DNA of 64,000 nt from Legionella sp. PC1000 (GTDB lineage: Bacteria; Pseudomonadota; Gammaproteobacteria; Legionellales; Legionellaceae), in NCBI RefSeq assembly GCF_014109805.1, contig NZ_CP059400.1, positions 1,334,001-1,398,000 of the forward strand. The letters are read 5' to 3'. Within the stretch, counting starts at the first letter, position 1. Each line of letters starts with the position of its first letter. The notes below the pieces were generated by a model that was given only the letters and a program-made list of their open reading frames with translations, was not told the DNA's origin and did not search any database. Both the position numbers and the translations under genes were made by a program. Shown here piece after piece: positions 55,801-63,923 of this stretch.

Positions 55801-56051
55801 TCATTATGGTTAATAACAGAAAATACGGTGATAGTCGGGTCAGAGTTCCAGCAAAAGAATCATTTCTGCGAGATATTGCAAGATTACGGGGCAGTGAAAA
55901 TGATTTTCTAGTTACAGTGGAAATTGATATTAATAAATTAAGAACATTTCAAAGCCGTGTTAAACGCTGGCCAGAGGAGGATGATCCTTATAAACCTGTG
56001 CCAGAAGGTTTTAATATTTCAAAGAGCCGCGAAAAACTTCCTCCAAAATAG
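52872..56051 (+). CDS. Reverse transcriptase-nitrilase fusion, defence-associated RT type 1 (UG1)-like
   Basis: 1059 residues. The N-terminal part (about 60-400) is a reverse transcriptase: first catalytic Asp in VSLDLKNYY (D213), motif GLAIGLTASRIISNVLL, and catalytic YIDD at 319-322. A middle region (about 420-770) is mostly helical without known motif. The C-terminal part (about 775-1040) is a nitrilase: Glu in FPELSLP (E828), Lys in QQKNYP (K889) and Cys in GVMVCSEL (C931), giving the E-K-C triad. RT plus C-terminal nitrilase is the layout of DRT type 1, an anti-phage system. AGGA is ten bases before ATG 52872. Codon use is A/T-rich as in the rest of the island. No group II intron, maturase or retron parts are nearby. 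Confidence 0.88.
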   Translation: MGYCAKFKGWDAVTLSDLIIAYRKAKADCFFENIFSSGIKFSEYERDLLANLNKLLEKLRTNEGFMNDSFLLGECRIIPKKLIIAPKESNNGHAHFSDPIRAFKTLKEQNNITLEFRVIGDFPVDTHIISALWINMIGHKFDACLDASSYGSRLRRVRNEKILDKNASKPFHITAIGSFEPYFVPYQKWRKNGLQAIRWELEKEHKVIAVSLDLKNYYHYIDPTFLASSEFQKDIGLNIESYNKELDNDFTNQICELLKNWSSKASKYMKEFLGENEANEITGGLAIGLTASRIISNVLLRKWDKLILEKITPIYYGRYIDDMFLVLRDPGTINDTHELMEYLQERIGKDCLSCNDKNWRIMFGDDYQKNSIFQLQEKKQKLFILDGQAGCDLLDSIEKEIYELSSERRLMPMPDQLEQSTAARVLSAAGDSAEQADTLRRADGLTIRRLSWSLQMRHVEILARDLSPDSWKKERHEFYQFAHNHILRADKIFDHYIYLPRLLGFAINLNEWEQAEIIVNRSFDSIERLAEISDSNKLVINGNLCNNIKAELWENVKHSLALQFIEAVAKYYDLNILFKYKKSKNMSRIEETFLTNLREKFHYPEYSINSNADFYNIIPLIAISDLNKIPYKLLKDNKKLLKEINFENEEELFNEFENTGLLEIKFLKEFLTCSQMLSIKKNRSIKNIFKPFLFPTRPFTPKEIAELVPKCIQTESSTNILPSMIWAKYVRVLSGVWVKQSLLVNDIESSNEQKEKNIKQKYRKINVGSEKKKSVIIAITSLLTEDECWENAASSKPTLTLERYKRISKLVNEAIHLKPKPDYLIFPELSLPIKWISSIGNRLTSSGISLIAGTEYRPIRNNKICSQACLDLTDDTLGYPSSIRIWQQKNYPAANEEKVLLSKFGKIWQPTSSNSKPIYNHNNFHFGVMVCSELQNSKERISFQGEIDALMVLSWNKDLETFSSLIESAALDIHAYLIMVNNRKYGDSRVRVPAKESFLRDIARLRGSENDFLVTVEIDINKLRTFQSRVKRWPEEDDPYKPVPEGFNISKSREKLPPK

Positions 56052-56505
56052 TAATTAGCAGAAGTGGCTTAGTTATTTACAACCAAGATTTCAATTTAGT
56101 TTATGCTTACTCACCAAAATTACAACTGTATCGCTCCTATCAAAAACTATAGAGGTATGCATTGACGAATATATCTATTGAGTAAGGTTAACAAAGTCAA
56201 TAATTTTTTATTATGCTTAATAAATCCTGATTGAAACGTTTAGGCTTTGCCGAGTGCTATTTTGATTTTATTTTGTAATTAGCGAATAGAGCGTAGTGAA
56301 GTTTTTTCTTGACAGGGGATTAAATACCTCGTAGCATCGCGCCAAAATGATCAAAATAAGATCAATTTTGAGTAGGCTATGTTCTGCTCATATTAAATAA
56401 ATAGGTGTATATACCGCGAGTTTTCAAATATAAAGTCAACTCAAAAATACAATAATTATCGGTAGTCACTATTTTAATTTCTTTTTGCAGATGTAGAGAT
56501 AATCC
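56052..56505. other. Gap downstream of the reverse transcriptase
   Basis: About 450 bp. TTGACA-17-TAGCAT at about 56312-56340 could be a promoter for the small genes that follow. AAAATGATC-AAAATAA-GATCAATTTT (about 56345-56373) is a hairpin. No convincing frame. A non-coding RNA here is possible. Confidence 0.45.
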
Positions 56506-56733
56506 ATGAAATTAAAGGTACTGTTATTGAGTGTGTCATTTTGTCTTATGCAACTAAGTACCTCTTCATACGCCAAACGATATAGCTATCATTATAGGAC
56601 GCCTAAATACGGTTCTCAGTATAGAACACATAATGTCAGACCATATTTCAAGAAAAATGGTACCTTTGTTCAGAGGCACAGGGCAGGAAATCCTCGCTCT
56701 GGTGTGCATTGTCATAATAATGTTTGTTACTAA
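56506..56733 (+). CDS. Small secreted basic protein
   Basis: 75 residues. Signal peptide MKLKVLLLSVSFCLMQLSTSSYA, then a basic, Tyr- and His-rich mature chain with YRTHNVRPYFKKNGTFVQRH and two Cys near the end (HCHNNVCY). This pattern, with VRPYxKKxGTxVxxH, recurs in small exported proteins of many bacteria and phages; function unknown to me. First of four small plus-strand cargo genes. Confidence 0.65.
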   Translation: MKLKVLLLSVSFCLMQLSTSSYAKRYSYHYRTPKYGSQYRTHNVRPYFKKNGTFVQRHRAGNPRSGVHCHNNVCY

Positions 56734-56752
56734 CTAATTAATAACTCAAGTT

Positions 56753-57133
56753 ATGTTTTCAAACAAAAAAATATTTTTCCTAATTTTTTGCCTTGTTATA
56801 AATAAATCTATTTACTCAGTAGGAGTATATACAGGCCAAGATTTCCTGCGGGCCTGTGAAGGGAAGGAATATATTCAAAATTTAGAGATATGTAATACAG
56901 CCATAGCACAGGCCTTTTCAGCTTATATGGTTTCCATAGAATTATTTGGTGGTGAAGAGCTAGCAAAGTGCTACAGAAATTATTATCCATTTTTAGAACG
57001 CAAGTCGGTTAAAGATGGTGTTGAATTTTTATCTGAGCAATACAAAAAAAATCCAAAGCTAATACAACAATTAGTTGGTTTTGGTTTTTCGGTGGTTATG
57101 TATTCTAGTTACCCAATACCAAGTAAGTGTTGA
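56753..57133 (+). CDS. Small exported Cys-containing protein, possibly Rap1a/Tai type
   Basis: 126 residues with signal peptide (IFFLIFCLVINKSIYS). Four Cys in the mature part (RACEG, EICNT, AKCYRN, final PSKC) and a TGQDFLRACEG...CNTAIAQAFSAYM pattern recall the Rap1a/Tai fold of periplasmic immunity proteins. The match is by eye only. No toxin gene is seen beside it. Confidence 0.5.
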   Translation: MFSNKKIFFLIFCLVINKSIYSVGVYTGQDFLRACEGKEYIQNLEICNTAIAQAFSAYMVSIELFGGEELAKCYRNYYPFLERKSVKDGVEFLSEQYKKNPKLIQQLVGFGFSVVMYSSYPIPSKC

Positions 57134-57151
57134 AATTAAATTAATAGGTGT

Positions 57152-57379
57152 ATGTGTATGAAAAAAATAAAAATGATGTTTATTTCTCCAATAATCATTT
57201 TGGGAATATCGCAACTTCAAAGCTGTGCCGTTGCAGCAATAGGTGCTGGAGTAGCTGCTGTTAAGTATGCAAATGCAAAAAAAATAGAAGCAAATGAAGG
57301 CTGCAAAAAAAATTATAACGATTATTTAAAGGTTGCTAAAAAACCAATTCCACTCTCAGAGTACTGTACTAATAAGTGA
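57152..57379 (+). CDS. Small lipoprotein
   Basis: 75 residues. Signal sequence ends in a lipobox LQSC; the mature part starts CAVAAIGAGVAAVKYANAKK, a short helix-forming hydrophobic stretch, and has two more Cys (EGCKKN, EYCTNK). Not recognised. It follows the previous gene by 18 bp. Confidence 0.55.
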   Translation: MCMKKIKMMFISPIIILGISQLQSCAVAAIGAGVAAVKYANAKKIEANEGCKKNYNDYLKVAKKPIPLSEYCTNK

Positions 57380-57474
57380 CATAATAATGCCAGAGTGAAA
57401 TCATTAAAAAAACAATGGAAGAATCAATAATAAAATGGAGAACGTTAATTTCAACTAGGAAACTCGGTGAAAAA

Positions 57475-57984
57475 ATGAAAAAAATAATACCAATTATTTC
57501 TCTAATTATTATGTTGTTTGGTTGTTCAACTGGCTACCATCCTGATGGGTTAACTGGAGGGTTTAGTGAGTTACAAGTAGCTAACGATACTTATGTTGTC
57601 AAGTTTCAAGGAAATGCTTATACAAATATGGATCAGGCTTTTAAATATGCTTTGAGACGTTCTGCTGAATTAACAAGGGAAAAGGGATATAAATATTTCA
57701 AGGTTATTAGTTCATCTTCAAATGTAAATAGAAGTTTTTATCGAACACCAGTTACTGCCAATACAACATCGAATTCGAGAAGCTCAATTTATGGTAACTA
57801 TGGTTATGGGAACTATAATGCTTATGGAAATTCCACAAGGAATACTACTACAACATTTTCTGGTGGTGATGTGTATACAATGGAAAAACCAATAACATAT
57901 ATTGCAATAAAATTATATAAAGATAATGCTAATGGACTATTGGACGCAGATATCATTTTGAGTAATTTTAAAAAAGAGAATTGA
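57475..57984 (+). CDS. Lipoprotein, CC0125/CC1285-like
   Basis: 169 residues from ATG 57475, preceded by GGTGA; a longer frame from 57415 has no ribosome site. Lipobox LFGC at residue 16. The mature part GGFSELQVANDTYVVKFQGNAYTNMDQAFKYALRRSAELTREKGYKYFKV matches a family of outer-membrane lipoproteins named after Caulobacter CC0125/CC1285. A Gly/Asn/Tyr-rich insertion (GNYGYGNYNAYGN) interrupts it. Function unknown. Converges on the island core genes. Confidence 0.6.
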   Translation: MKKIIPIISLIIMLFGCSTGYHPDGLTGGFSELQVANDTYVVKFQGNAYTNMDQAFKYALRRSAELTREKGYKYFKVISSSSNVNRSFYRTPVTANTTSNSRSSIYGNYGYGNYNAYGNSTRNTTTTFSGGDVYTMEKPITYIAIKLYKDNANGLLDADIILSNFKKEN

Positions 57985-58042
57985 CTTATTCCTTATCCAA
58001 AGAATAACTCATGTTATTAATAATAAATAAATTTATCGATTG

Positions 58043-58330
58043 CTAGCCAATCTCTTGCGCAAGCTTTCGACTCTCTTTAATCACCTGACTAACTACTTTT
58101 CTTATTGCCTTAGCTTTGACTGTTGTGTGACCGTGTGATAGGGCATTTTTATTACCTTGAGGTGCACCACTACCGGAAGCACCACCATGCATACGACAAC
58201 GTTTTTTATTACTAACAGCAGGGGCTTTGCAGGATGTTCCTTGTCTGGTTTTAGCTCCACACCGCGGCGAGAATTGAAAAGGATAAGAGGAAGTATTATC
58301 TGCTTGTATGGGGTTAATTTCATTTTTCAT
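58043..58330 (-). CDS. Small phage-type protein with HGGxxGxGxPxGNxNA motif
   Basis: 95 residues. Two Cys-pair knuckles (RCGAKTRQGTSCKAP, KRCRMHGG) and HGGASGSGAPQGNKNALSHG. This motif is common in small proteins of prophages and satellites, often near packaging genes. Function uncertain; perhaps nucleic-acid binding. It overlaps the next gene by 11 bases. Confidence 0.65.
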   Translation of the reverse strand: MKNEINPIQADNTSSYPFQFSPRCGAKTRQGTSCKAPAVSNKKRCRMHGGASGSGAPQGNKNALSHGHTTVKAKAIRKVVSQVIKESRKLAQEIG

Positions 58331-58883
58331 TATCTACCCCCTTTGAATGAGCGGTTACCTGACCTACAATTGCCTGCCCACCTTCATTGATATGCAAGTG
58401 TTCTACCACTACTTTTTGCTGACTATTTCCCTGTAGCTTATGTAACAAGGAGACTTGCTGTATAAATACGTTAGAGAGCTTAGCTATCGCATTTATATAA
58501 TACTGGCTTTGCTCAGGATAATGCATCGATTTTCTGGCGTAGATAAGAAGTTTTTGCTGCAACTCGTGCACTCCCAATAATTGTGTAGCCAGCATGTGTT
58601 GTAATAAATTTTGTGCGCCAAGGGAATGAGCAAAGCATTCTACTATTTGCTGAGCGTTATTTAACTTTAACTGTTTTTCTTCTTCACTCAAATTAGTAAG
58701 GTCAATTTGGGTTTCTGCATAATTTAACTGCACATTAGAAATGATTTTTTCCTCCACACCTTTTGCAAAACAGTAAATTTGATCCTTAGGTTGGTTCATT
58801 AGGTTTTTATCTTTAGTGTTATGATTCATTTTGCATTCCATTTTATTTCTTGCATCCTTCAATCTGATGCATAATTTAATCAA
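58320..58883 (-). CDS. Phage/satellite-associated hypothetical protein
   Basis: 187 residues, helical, no membrane segment. Near the C-terminus VVVEHLHINEGGQAIVGQV is a short motif I associate with mobile-element proteins found beside HGG-type genes. Start chosen as first ATG (58883); starts at 58838 or 58826 are also possible. It overlaps the primase-helicase stop by eight bases. Confidence 0.6.
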   Translation of the reverse strand: MIKLCIRLKDARNKMECKMNHNTKDKNLMNQPKDQIYCFAKGVEEKIISNVQLNYAETQIDLTNLSEEEKQLKLNNAQQIVECFAHSLGAQNLLQHMLATQLLGVHELQQKLLIYARKSMHYPEQSQYYINAIAKLSNVFIQQVSLLHKLQGNSQQKVVVEHLHINEGGQAIVGQVTAHSKGVDNEK

Positions 58884-61317
58884 TGTTTTTGTATTCTATC
58901 TTATTAGTGAGGAAAGCAACCTTTCCTACATTTTTTTTCTGCACAAGAATTTTGCTCATCCCCAGTCTTTTTTGAAAATTTAATTGATTAACAGGAATAA
59001 ATCCTCCATCCTGACAAAACATTCGATATTGAGCGTACAGGCGTTTAATTGGTTCATAATTCATAAGATGAGGGAAATAGCCCTCTTCCTCTAGAAAAAG
59101 CTTCACACTATCTGATTCTTTTTCATATTTGTCACGAGCAAGTTTTACCGTTTCGCTCTCTGTAAAATGTTTTTTCTGTAATAGTCTTCCAAGTCCCTGA
59201 AGTACCCAATTAAATACGCCAGATAATTCATTTTTAATTATTTTTTGTGCTAATTGTTTATCTTGCTCTTGCTCTGGAATAGTTACTTCAAATGGTATAA
59301 TTATAAATCTCCTGAAATATGCTTCCGTTTGCTCTACATCTTTGGGCAATTCGTTGCAATTAAATATAAGTTTTGCATATTGCGTTAAGGTAAAAGGGCG
59401 GCCATAAGGTAATCGTGCTTCTACAGGCTCACCGCTGACTAATTGTTTAAATATTGAAGCTACAAGCTTGCCATTTATTTCACTGGCGTAATTAACCAAT
59501 TTATTTGCAATCATAGCTCTAAAGTAGCCGTTTTCATTGGTAAGACTTTGTAATGAGAATTCTGATGTATTTTGTTCTCCTAAAAGGCTGCGTACAATTT
59601 CATAAAACACCGATTTACCATTAGCACCAGAACCATATAACAATAGTGTTTTTTCTAATTTCAATGTACTTGGCCGGATAAATACATAACCTAAATACTC
59701 CGCTAGGATATTTTGTAACGCTTTTTCAGGGAGAACTTTATTTAAATAAGCATTGAAGATCGGCGCTTTTGCTTCTGGATCATATTCAAAGGGTAGTTGA
59801 TACGTCATGAAGTCGCTTCGATTAAAAGGATTTAACTTATTACCATTTGGAGTGACCTCAAAAGTTCCATTTTTTAGGTTAATGTTAATGACATCTTTTG
59901 GTTGTTCCGGTTTTGGCAAATTAGCGGCAGCCATAAACTGCTTATACAGCTGATCTTTAAAATTAAAATGTTGAGCATGAACATTACGAAGTCCCATTTT
60001 TGAAGCTGCGTTACCTAAAAAGGTCTTTAATTCATCTTCTTCCACTAAACTCCAATATTCGCTGTTGAATAAATAAAGAAAATCATGTTGTTTGCATAAC
60101 CCCCAGTTATTATTTTTTGCAAGCATTAAAATTTGATCGATAATAATAACTTGGATTTGACTATTCTTTAGTTTTTCCCCTTCTTTAAGTTCAGCCAATT
60201 GTGCAAAATTTACTTCAGTTACTTTTTCAAGCAGTTGATTTAATATGGCTGAGTGAGGCATAGGTTCTGATTTAGAAACGGCTGCTAAAATCTGTTCACG
60301 TATTATTGCTAAAGCTTCTGTAGCATCTAAGCTACCTGATACCAAATGAACAAATAGATCATTCATATCAGTGGGCTTTAATTCACTTAATCGCTTTTCT
60401 GATAGATTTAAAGTTTCGAAATCAGGTAAGACGTAAGATACCGCCTCAACGTTTGCGCAGACTTTCTTTGCAGCTTTGACACCTGCATGACGTAATTTAA
60501 CTTCAGCATGCCATCGGTCATCATCCGCAATAATAAGCAATTTTGTTTCTGGATATTTTTTACGAAGGATTTCAGCAACATTTTGCAGGTTATTGCAGTT
60601 GAACGTTATGGCTACAGGTAGTCCGCTAGCTTCATAAACAGTAAAGCCAGTACCAACACCTTCTGTAAGAAGTATGGCTTTGCTGTTTTTTGTGGGGTTT
60701 CCAATAGGGAAGTAAGCACCATTACGTTGACCACCCTCCAGAGGCCTTTTTTGGTATTTGGTTTTCTCTTTATCAAAATAAATTCGCTCTATGTTTACTA
60801 ATTCATTATCAGCGTTATAACAAGGCACCAATAAAGTGCCTTTATAACATTCTGCTTGCTTTGTGTTTTCACTTTCACAAGTTATAACTCGCAGTCCATA
60901 ATTTTTGACTTGTTTTAATTTCATATAACCATGTTCAGATGCTTCTTTTTCACCCGCTACAGAAAATACTCTCTGAGCTAAAGTTGCAACTGCAACATGT
61001 CTTTTTTTAGTTTCGATCTCGTTTCTTTTTCTTTCATCTGCTAATCGCTGTTTATAAGTTATCCATTCTTGCTGCGATACTTCATGTTTTTGTTTTGAAC
61101 AAAAATCATCTTCGATACCGCAATGCCAGCATTTAAAGTATCCTGAAGGAATACCATCGGCATAAAATTTATACCTGGCGTCCGTTGAATTACCATGAGG
61201 ACATTTTAGGTAATGAAAAGAGCTCGAATCACAATTAACTTCCCCGTCCAATGGATGACCATTGGACGCCAAGAAGTCACTAAACTTCTGTTCTGCTATG
61301 GATGATGAGGCAATCAT
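58876..61317 (-). CDS. P4-alpha-like primase-helicase
   Basis: 813 residues. A zinc-finger region (CPHGNSTDAR, FKCWHCGIEDDFC) begins the protein; a Toprim-like domain follows (ILLTEGVGTGF near 215, LLIIADDDRWHAE near 260); the C-terminal half is a D5/SF3 helicase with Walker A YGSGANGKS near residue 565, LVNYASEI and IFNCNELPK. It primes and unwinds DNA for the island after excision, as alpha does in satellite P4. Minus strand, ATGA overlap with the small upstream gene. Confidence 0.85.
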   Translation of the reverse strand: MIASSSIAEQKFSDFLASNGHPLDGEVNCDSSSFHYLKCPHGNSTDARYKFYADGIPSGYFKCWHCGIEDDFCSKQKHEVSQQEWITYKQRLADERKRNEIETKKRHVAVATLAQRVFSVAGEKEASEHGYMKLKQVKNYGLRVITCESENTKQAECYKGTLLVPCYNADNELVNIERIYFDKEKTKYQKRPLEGGQRNGAYFPIGNPTKNSKAILLTEGVGTGFTVYEASGLPVAITFNCNNLQNVAEILRKKYPETKLLIIADDDRWHAEVKLRHAGVKAAKKVCANVEAVSYVLPDFETLNLSEKRLSELKPTDMNDLFVHLVSGSLDATEALAIIREQILAAVSKSEPMPHSAILNQLLEKVTEVNFAQLAELKEGEKLKNSQIQVIIIDQILMLAKNNNWGLCKQHDFLYLFNSEYWSLVEEDELKTFLGNAASKMGLRNVHAQHFNFKDQLYKQFMAAANLPKPEQPKDVININLKNGTFEVTPNGNKLNPFNRSDFMTYQLPFEYDPEAKAPIFNAYLNKVLPEKALQNILAEYLGYVFIRPSTLKLEKTLLLYGSGANGKSVFYEIVRSLLGEQNTSEFSLQSLTNENGYFRAMIANKLVNYASEINGKLVASIFKQLVSGEPVEARLPYGRPFTLTQYAKLIFNCNELPKDVEQTEAYFRRFIIIPFEVTIPEQEQDKQLAQKIIKNELSGVFNWVLQGLGRLLQKKHFTESETVKLARDKYEKESDSVKLFLEEEGYFPHLMNYEPIKRLYAQYRMFCQDGGFIPVNQLNFQKRLGMSKILVQKKNVGKVAFLTNKIEYKNID

Positions 61318-61523
61318 TCATTACCTCCTTTACTTATAGCATCACTTAATACATCGATCTTTTCCGATAATTTATTGTTCGATTTGATTAAATTAATATT
61401 ATCTATGCGTTTTGCATAATTTCGTTTAAGATCTTTGAGGTAGCGTTCTTCTAGAGATTGAACGAGACTACTTTTTTCTTTGGCCATCGCTGCGAACGGT
61501 GGCTTTTGATTCGACCAATACAT
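61314..61523 (-). CDS. Small island protein, 69 residues
   Basis: Lys/Ser/Asn-rich and helical (KSSLVQSLEERYLKDLKRNYAKR), no known motif. Sits between alpA and the primase-helicase with one- and four-base overlaps, so it is part of that operon. Function unknown. Confidence 0.6.
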   Translation of the reverse strand: MYWSNQKPPFAAMAKEKSSLVQSLEERYLKDLKRNYAKRIDNINLIKSNNKLSEKIDVLSDAISKGGNE

Positions 61524-61738
61524 TATATGACTCCTTTAGTTGTTCTAGCTTTTTCTTGGAACCATTGTTCTACTTCTACGAGATCCCAACCAACAGAATT
61601 TTTCCCTAATTGAATCTTTGCAGGGAACCTTTTATCTTTTATCCACCTATCAATTGTGCTTCGACTGATATCATCATTAAAAAGCGTTCTTAATCCTGGC
61701 CAACGAATCACGCCACGTATGGGTAATGCTTTTGTCAT
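61523..61738 (-). CDS. AlpA-family transcriptional regulator
   Basis: 71 residues. MerR-like helix-turn-helix of the AlpA type: LRTLFNDDISRSTIDRWIKDKRFPAKIQLGKNSVGW, then EVEQWF. AlpA proteins activate integrase or excision functions of P4-like islands. It may bind the GTGACA arrays at the island ends; that is inference. Confidence 0.88.
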   Translation of the reverse strand: MTKALPIRGVIRWPGLRTLFNDDISRSTIDRWIKDKRFPAKIQLGKNSVGWDLVEVEQWFQEKARTTKGVI

Positions 61739-61900
61739 ATTTATTAACCTTATGGTTATCCAAGGAACTTAAAGAGTATCAGAATCTTGATGTTTTTGTA
61801 TAATAATTGAGCATGACGAGGTTTCGTCGAATTTAATAAAAATAATAAAACTGCGTCATGGAACGGATAGGCATAAAATAAATTACTCATTCTGTATCTT

Positions 61901-62539
61901 TTATATGGTATCTGGATTCGTTTCCATCTCTTCTAGTAACTTGGCGAATGAAATACTTCCTTTGGTTTTATCTCCATTTACGATTTGGTAAGCATATTTT
62001 CCAATCGTTTCATAGTTATCTCCTAGTTCAATACCGATTTCTGCTAAAAGCGGTTTTGCTTCCAATAGAAACTCATAAAAATTTCCGCTATAACGTTCGT
62101 ACTCGCCTGAACCATAGAAAGATTTTCTATTTGATTTTACTGCTGGCATTTGACCTGTTCCTTCATAAAAAATACCGCACAATTTAGAGATATATATCTG
62201 GGTTTTCGAATACCGTTGAGGAATAATTATATTCCAGTGAAGAGCATCAGTATGCTTGTTGATGGTATTTTTTGTAGAGTTAATCGTCTCTTGATTTCGC
62301 AAGGAATTCTTTTCTAAAGGAATCAAGGATTTTTCCAAATCACGTACTGTTTTTCTAATTAATTTTTTATCATGCTCTTTCGATTTCAGCTTAAATTCTT
62401 CTCTTATTCTTTCTCTATATTGAATACATGAATGAAGTTCTCGAAAATGCTTCACCAAATCAAAGTTAGGATTAAAAGAAAACATTATTTTTAATTTGTT
62501 TACAAATTGTTCCCATGTCCATGGTTTGTCATCGCTCAT
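61901..62539 (-). CDS. Island hypothetical protein, 212 residues
   Basis: Not recognised. Mostly helical and charged (DLEKSLIPLEKNSLRNQETINSTKNTINKH), soluble. It starts four bases before the integrase stop, so it is translated with it. The 160-bp gap to alpA is non-coding and may hold the alpA promoter. Confidence 0.6.
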   Translation of the reverse strand: MSDDKPWTWEQFVNKLKIMFSFNPNFDLVKHFRELHSCIQYRERIREEFKLKSKEHDKKLIRKTVRDLEKSLIPLEKNSLRNQETINSTKNTINKHTDALHWNIIIPQRYSKTQIYISKLCGIFYEGTGQMPAVKSNRKSFYGSGEYERYSGNFYEFLLEAKPLLAEIGIELGDNYETIGKYAYQIVNGDKTKGSISFAKLLEEMETNPDTI

Positions 62540-63780
62540 TTTATGCCCCTAAAATTAATAATTTTGCTGTCTTCAACCTCATAAATAACTTCATTAAGCT
62601 TCTGCGCCCATGCTTCCAAGGCATTTAGCTTTTCATTATCATACCCATGTCGATCATATATAGCGGTGACACTACTCTCGACATGGTTTAATATTTTGCT
62701 AACTACTAATCGTGGAATTCCCATAGAAGTGATATGAGAAGCAACAGTTCTTCTGAGATCATGGGGTGTCCATGCTTTCACGCCAATAAAAGAGCTACGA
62801 CGTACAGCATGATCAATAGAGGTACCCCTTATATGGGTATCTTTTAATTTTGCTGGGAAAAGAAAATTAGAGTTACCACTTAATTGTTTTGTTTCTTCTA
62901 GTAATTTTTTAGCGAATGTAGTTAAAGGCACTCTATGAGCTTGACCATTTTTTGCTTTTGCTGCTGGAATAGTCCACCATCCGGACTTCATGTCAATTTC
63001 AGACCATTCCGCTGAGATGATTTCTCCTTTGCGTTGCCCTAGAACAAGTTGCAATTTTAGTACGAGTTTAGTTTGCTCTGACATTTTGATGTCGTGCGTC
63101 GTATTTTGATTGGGTATTTTTTCCAATGCATGCCACAGGATTTTGATCTCCTCGGCAGATAACACACGATCACGTTGATTTTCTTTTGCAACTGGTTTAA
63201 CGGAAGTGCAGGGGCTTATAGTGATAATGTCTCGTTCTACAGCAAAATTAAACATACGACGAATACAAGCAAATCCTCTGTTTGCTGCGATTGGGGCACC
63301 TCGTTCTTTTATTTGATCAAGCAGAAGAATAACTTGTCTTTTAGTTATTTCATTTGCTTTTAACTTGCCCCAAAAGGGTTTAACTTCTTTGTATAAAAAT
63401 CTTTGATCTTCTTGCCAGGAGCGTTTTCTTGGTTTAGCCCAAACTTCAATATATTCCTCTATCAATGCATTTACTGTAGATGCATCGCGCTCTGCAATTT
63501 TTACATTTTTCTTTTCAAGCGCAGGGTCTTTTCCTTCTTCTAACATTTTTAATGCTTCGCGATGTAGTTTTCTTGCATCAGCTAAAGAGCAGTGAGGATA
63601 TTTCCCTAATGTCATCCGTCTTTTACGTCCATGAAAATGATAAATATATATAAAACTTTTCTCACCAGAAGGAAAAATTGTAATTCCAAAGCCATTCCCA
63701 CTTTTTTCACGAATATCGCGAGGCTTTATTTGTCCTTCCTCTGGTTTAAACGCATTAATTTCTTTATCTGTCCATTTCAT
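62536..63780 (-). CDS. P4-type tyrosine integrase
   Basis: 414 residues, N-terminal DUF4102-like domain (MKWTDKEINAFKPEEGQ; SGEKSFIYIYHFHGRKRRMTLG), core-binding domain, and catalytic domain with Arg in LGQRKGEIISAEW, HDLRRTVASH and the Tyr in VTAIYDRHGY. Such integrases use tRNA 3' ends. Here the gene is at the far end from the tRNA-Thr and reads toward it. An array of GTGACA units lies 25 bp upstream. Confidence 0.92.
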   Translation of the reverse strand: MKWTDKEINAFKPEEGQIKPRDIREKSGNGFGITIFPSGEKSFIYIYHFHGRKRRMTLGKYPHCSLADARKLHREALKMLEEGKDPALEKKNVKIAERDASTVNALIEEYIEVWAKPRKRSWQEDQRFLYKEVKPFWGKLKANEITKRQVILLLDQIKERGAPIAANRGFACIRRMFNFAVERDIITISPCTSVKPVAKENQRDRVLSAEEIKILWHALEKIPNQNTTHDIKMSEQTKLVLKLQLVLGQRKGEIISAEWSEIDMKSGWWTIPAAKAKNGQAHRVPLTTFAKKLLEETKQLSGNSNFLFPAKLKDTHIRGTSIDHAVRRSSFIGVKAWTPHDLRRTVASHITSMGIPRLVVSKILNHVESSVTAIYDRHGYDNEKLNALEAWAQKLNEVIYEVEDSKIINFRGIK

Positions 63781-63804
63781 ATTTAAACCTTATAACTTTA
63801 TTTA

Positions 63805-63850
63805 GTGACAAAAGTGACAGATGTGACACCTGTAAAAACTTTTATTTTTC
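63805..63850 (+). repeat. Right terminal repeat: three GTGACA units at 9-bp spacing
   Basis: GTGACA at 63805, 63814 and 63823, then CCTGTAAAAACTTTTATTTTT. Same arrangement, inverted, at 52608-52651. Upstream of the integrase, so probably a binding site for its regulator or for the integrase itself. Confidence 0.65.
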
Positions 63851-63890
63851 GGAAGCATACATCTAATGATTCATAATGGGAAGAACGTTT

Positions 63891-63923
63891 TATTAAAAAG
63901 TTCCTTTAAACGTTCCCTTTATA
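63891..63923 (+). repeat. Right GTTCC-type direct repeat of the island
   Basis: TATTAAAAAGTTCCTTTAAA continuing CGTTCCCTTTATA. Same orientation as 52388-52421; two GTTCC units twelve bases apart. Confidence 0.5.

Noticed and set aside
52872..56051. Group II intron or retron reverse transcriptase
   Set aside because: No maturase/HNH part, no intron structure visible, and the C-terminal nitrilase triad fits a defence RT instead.
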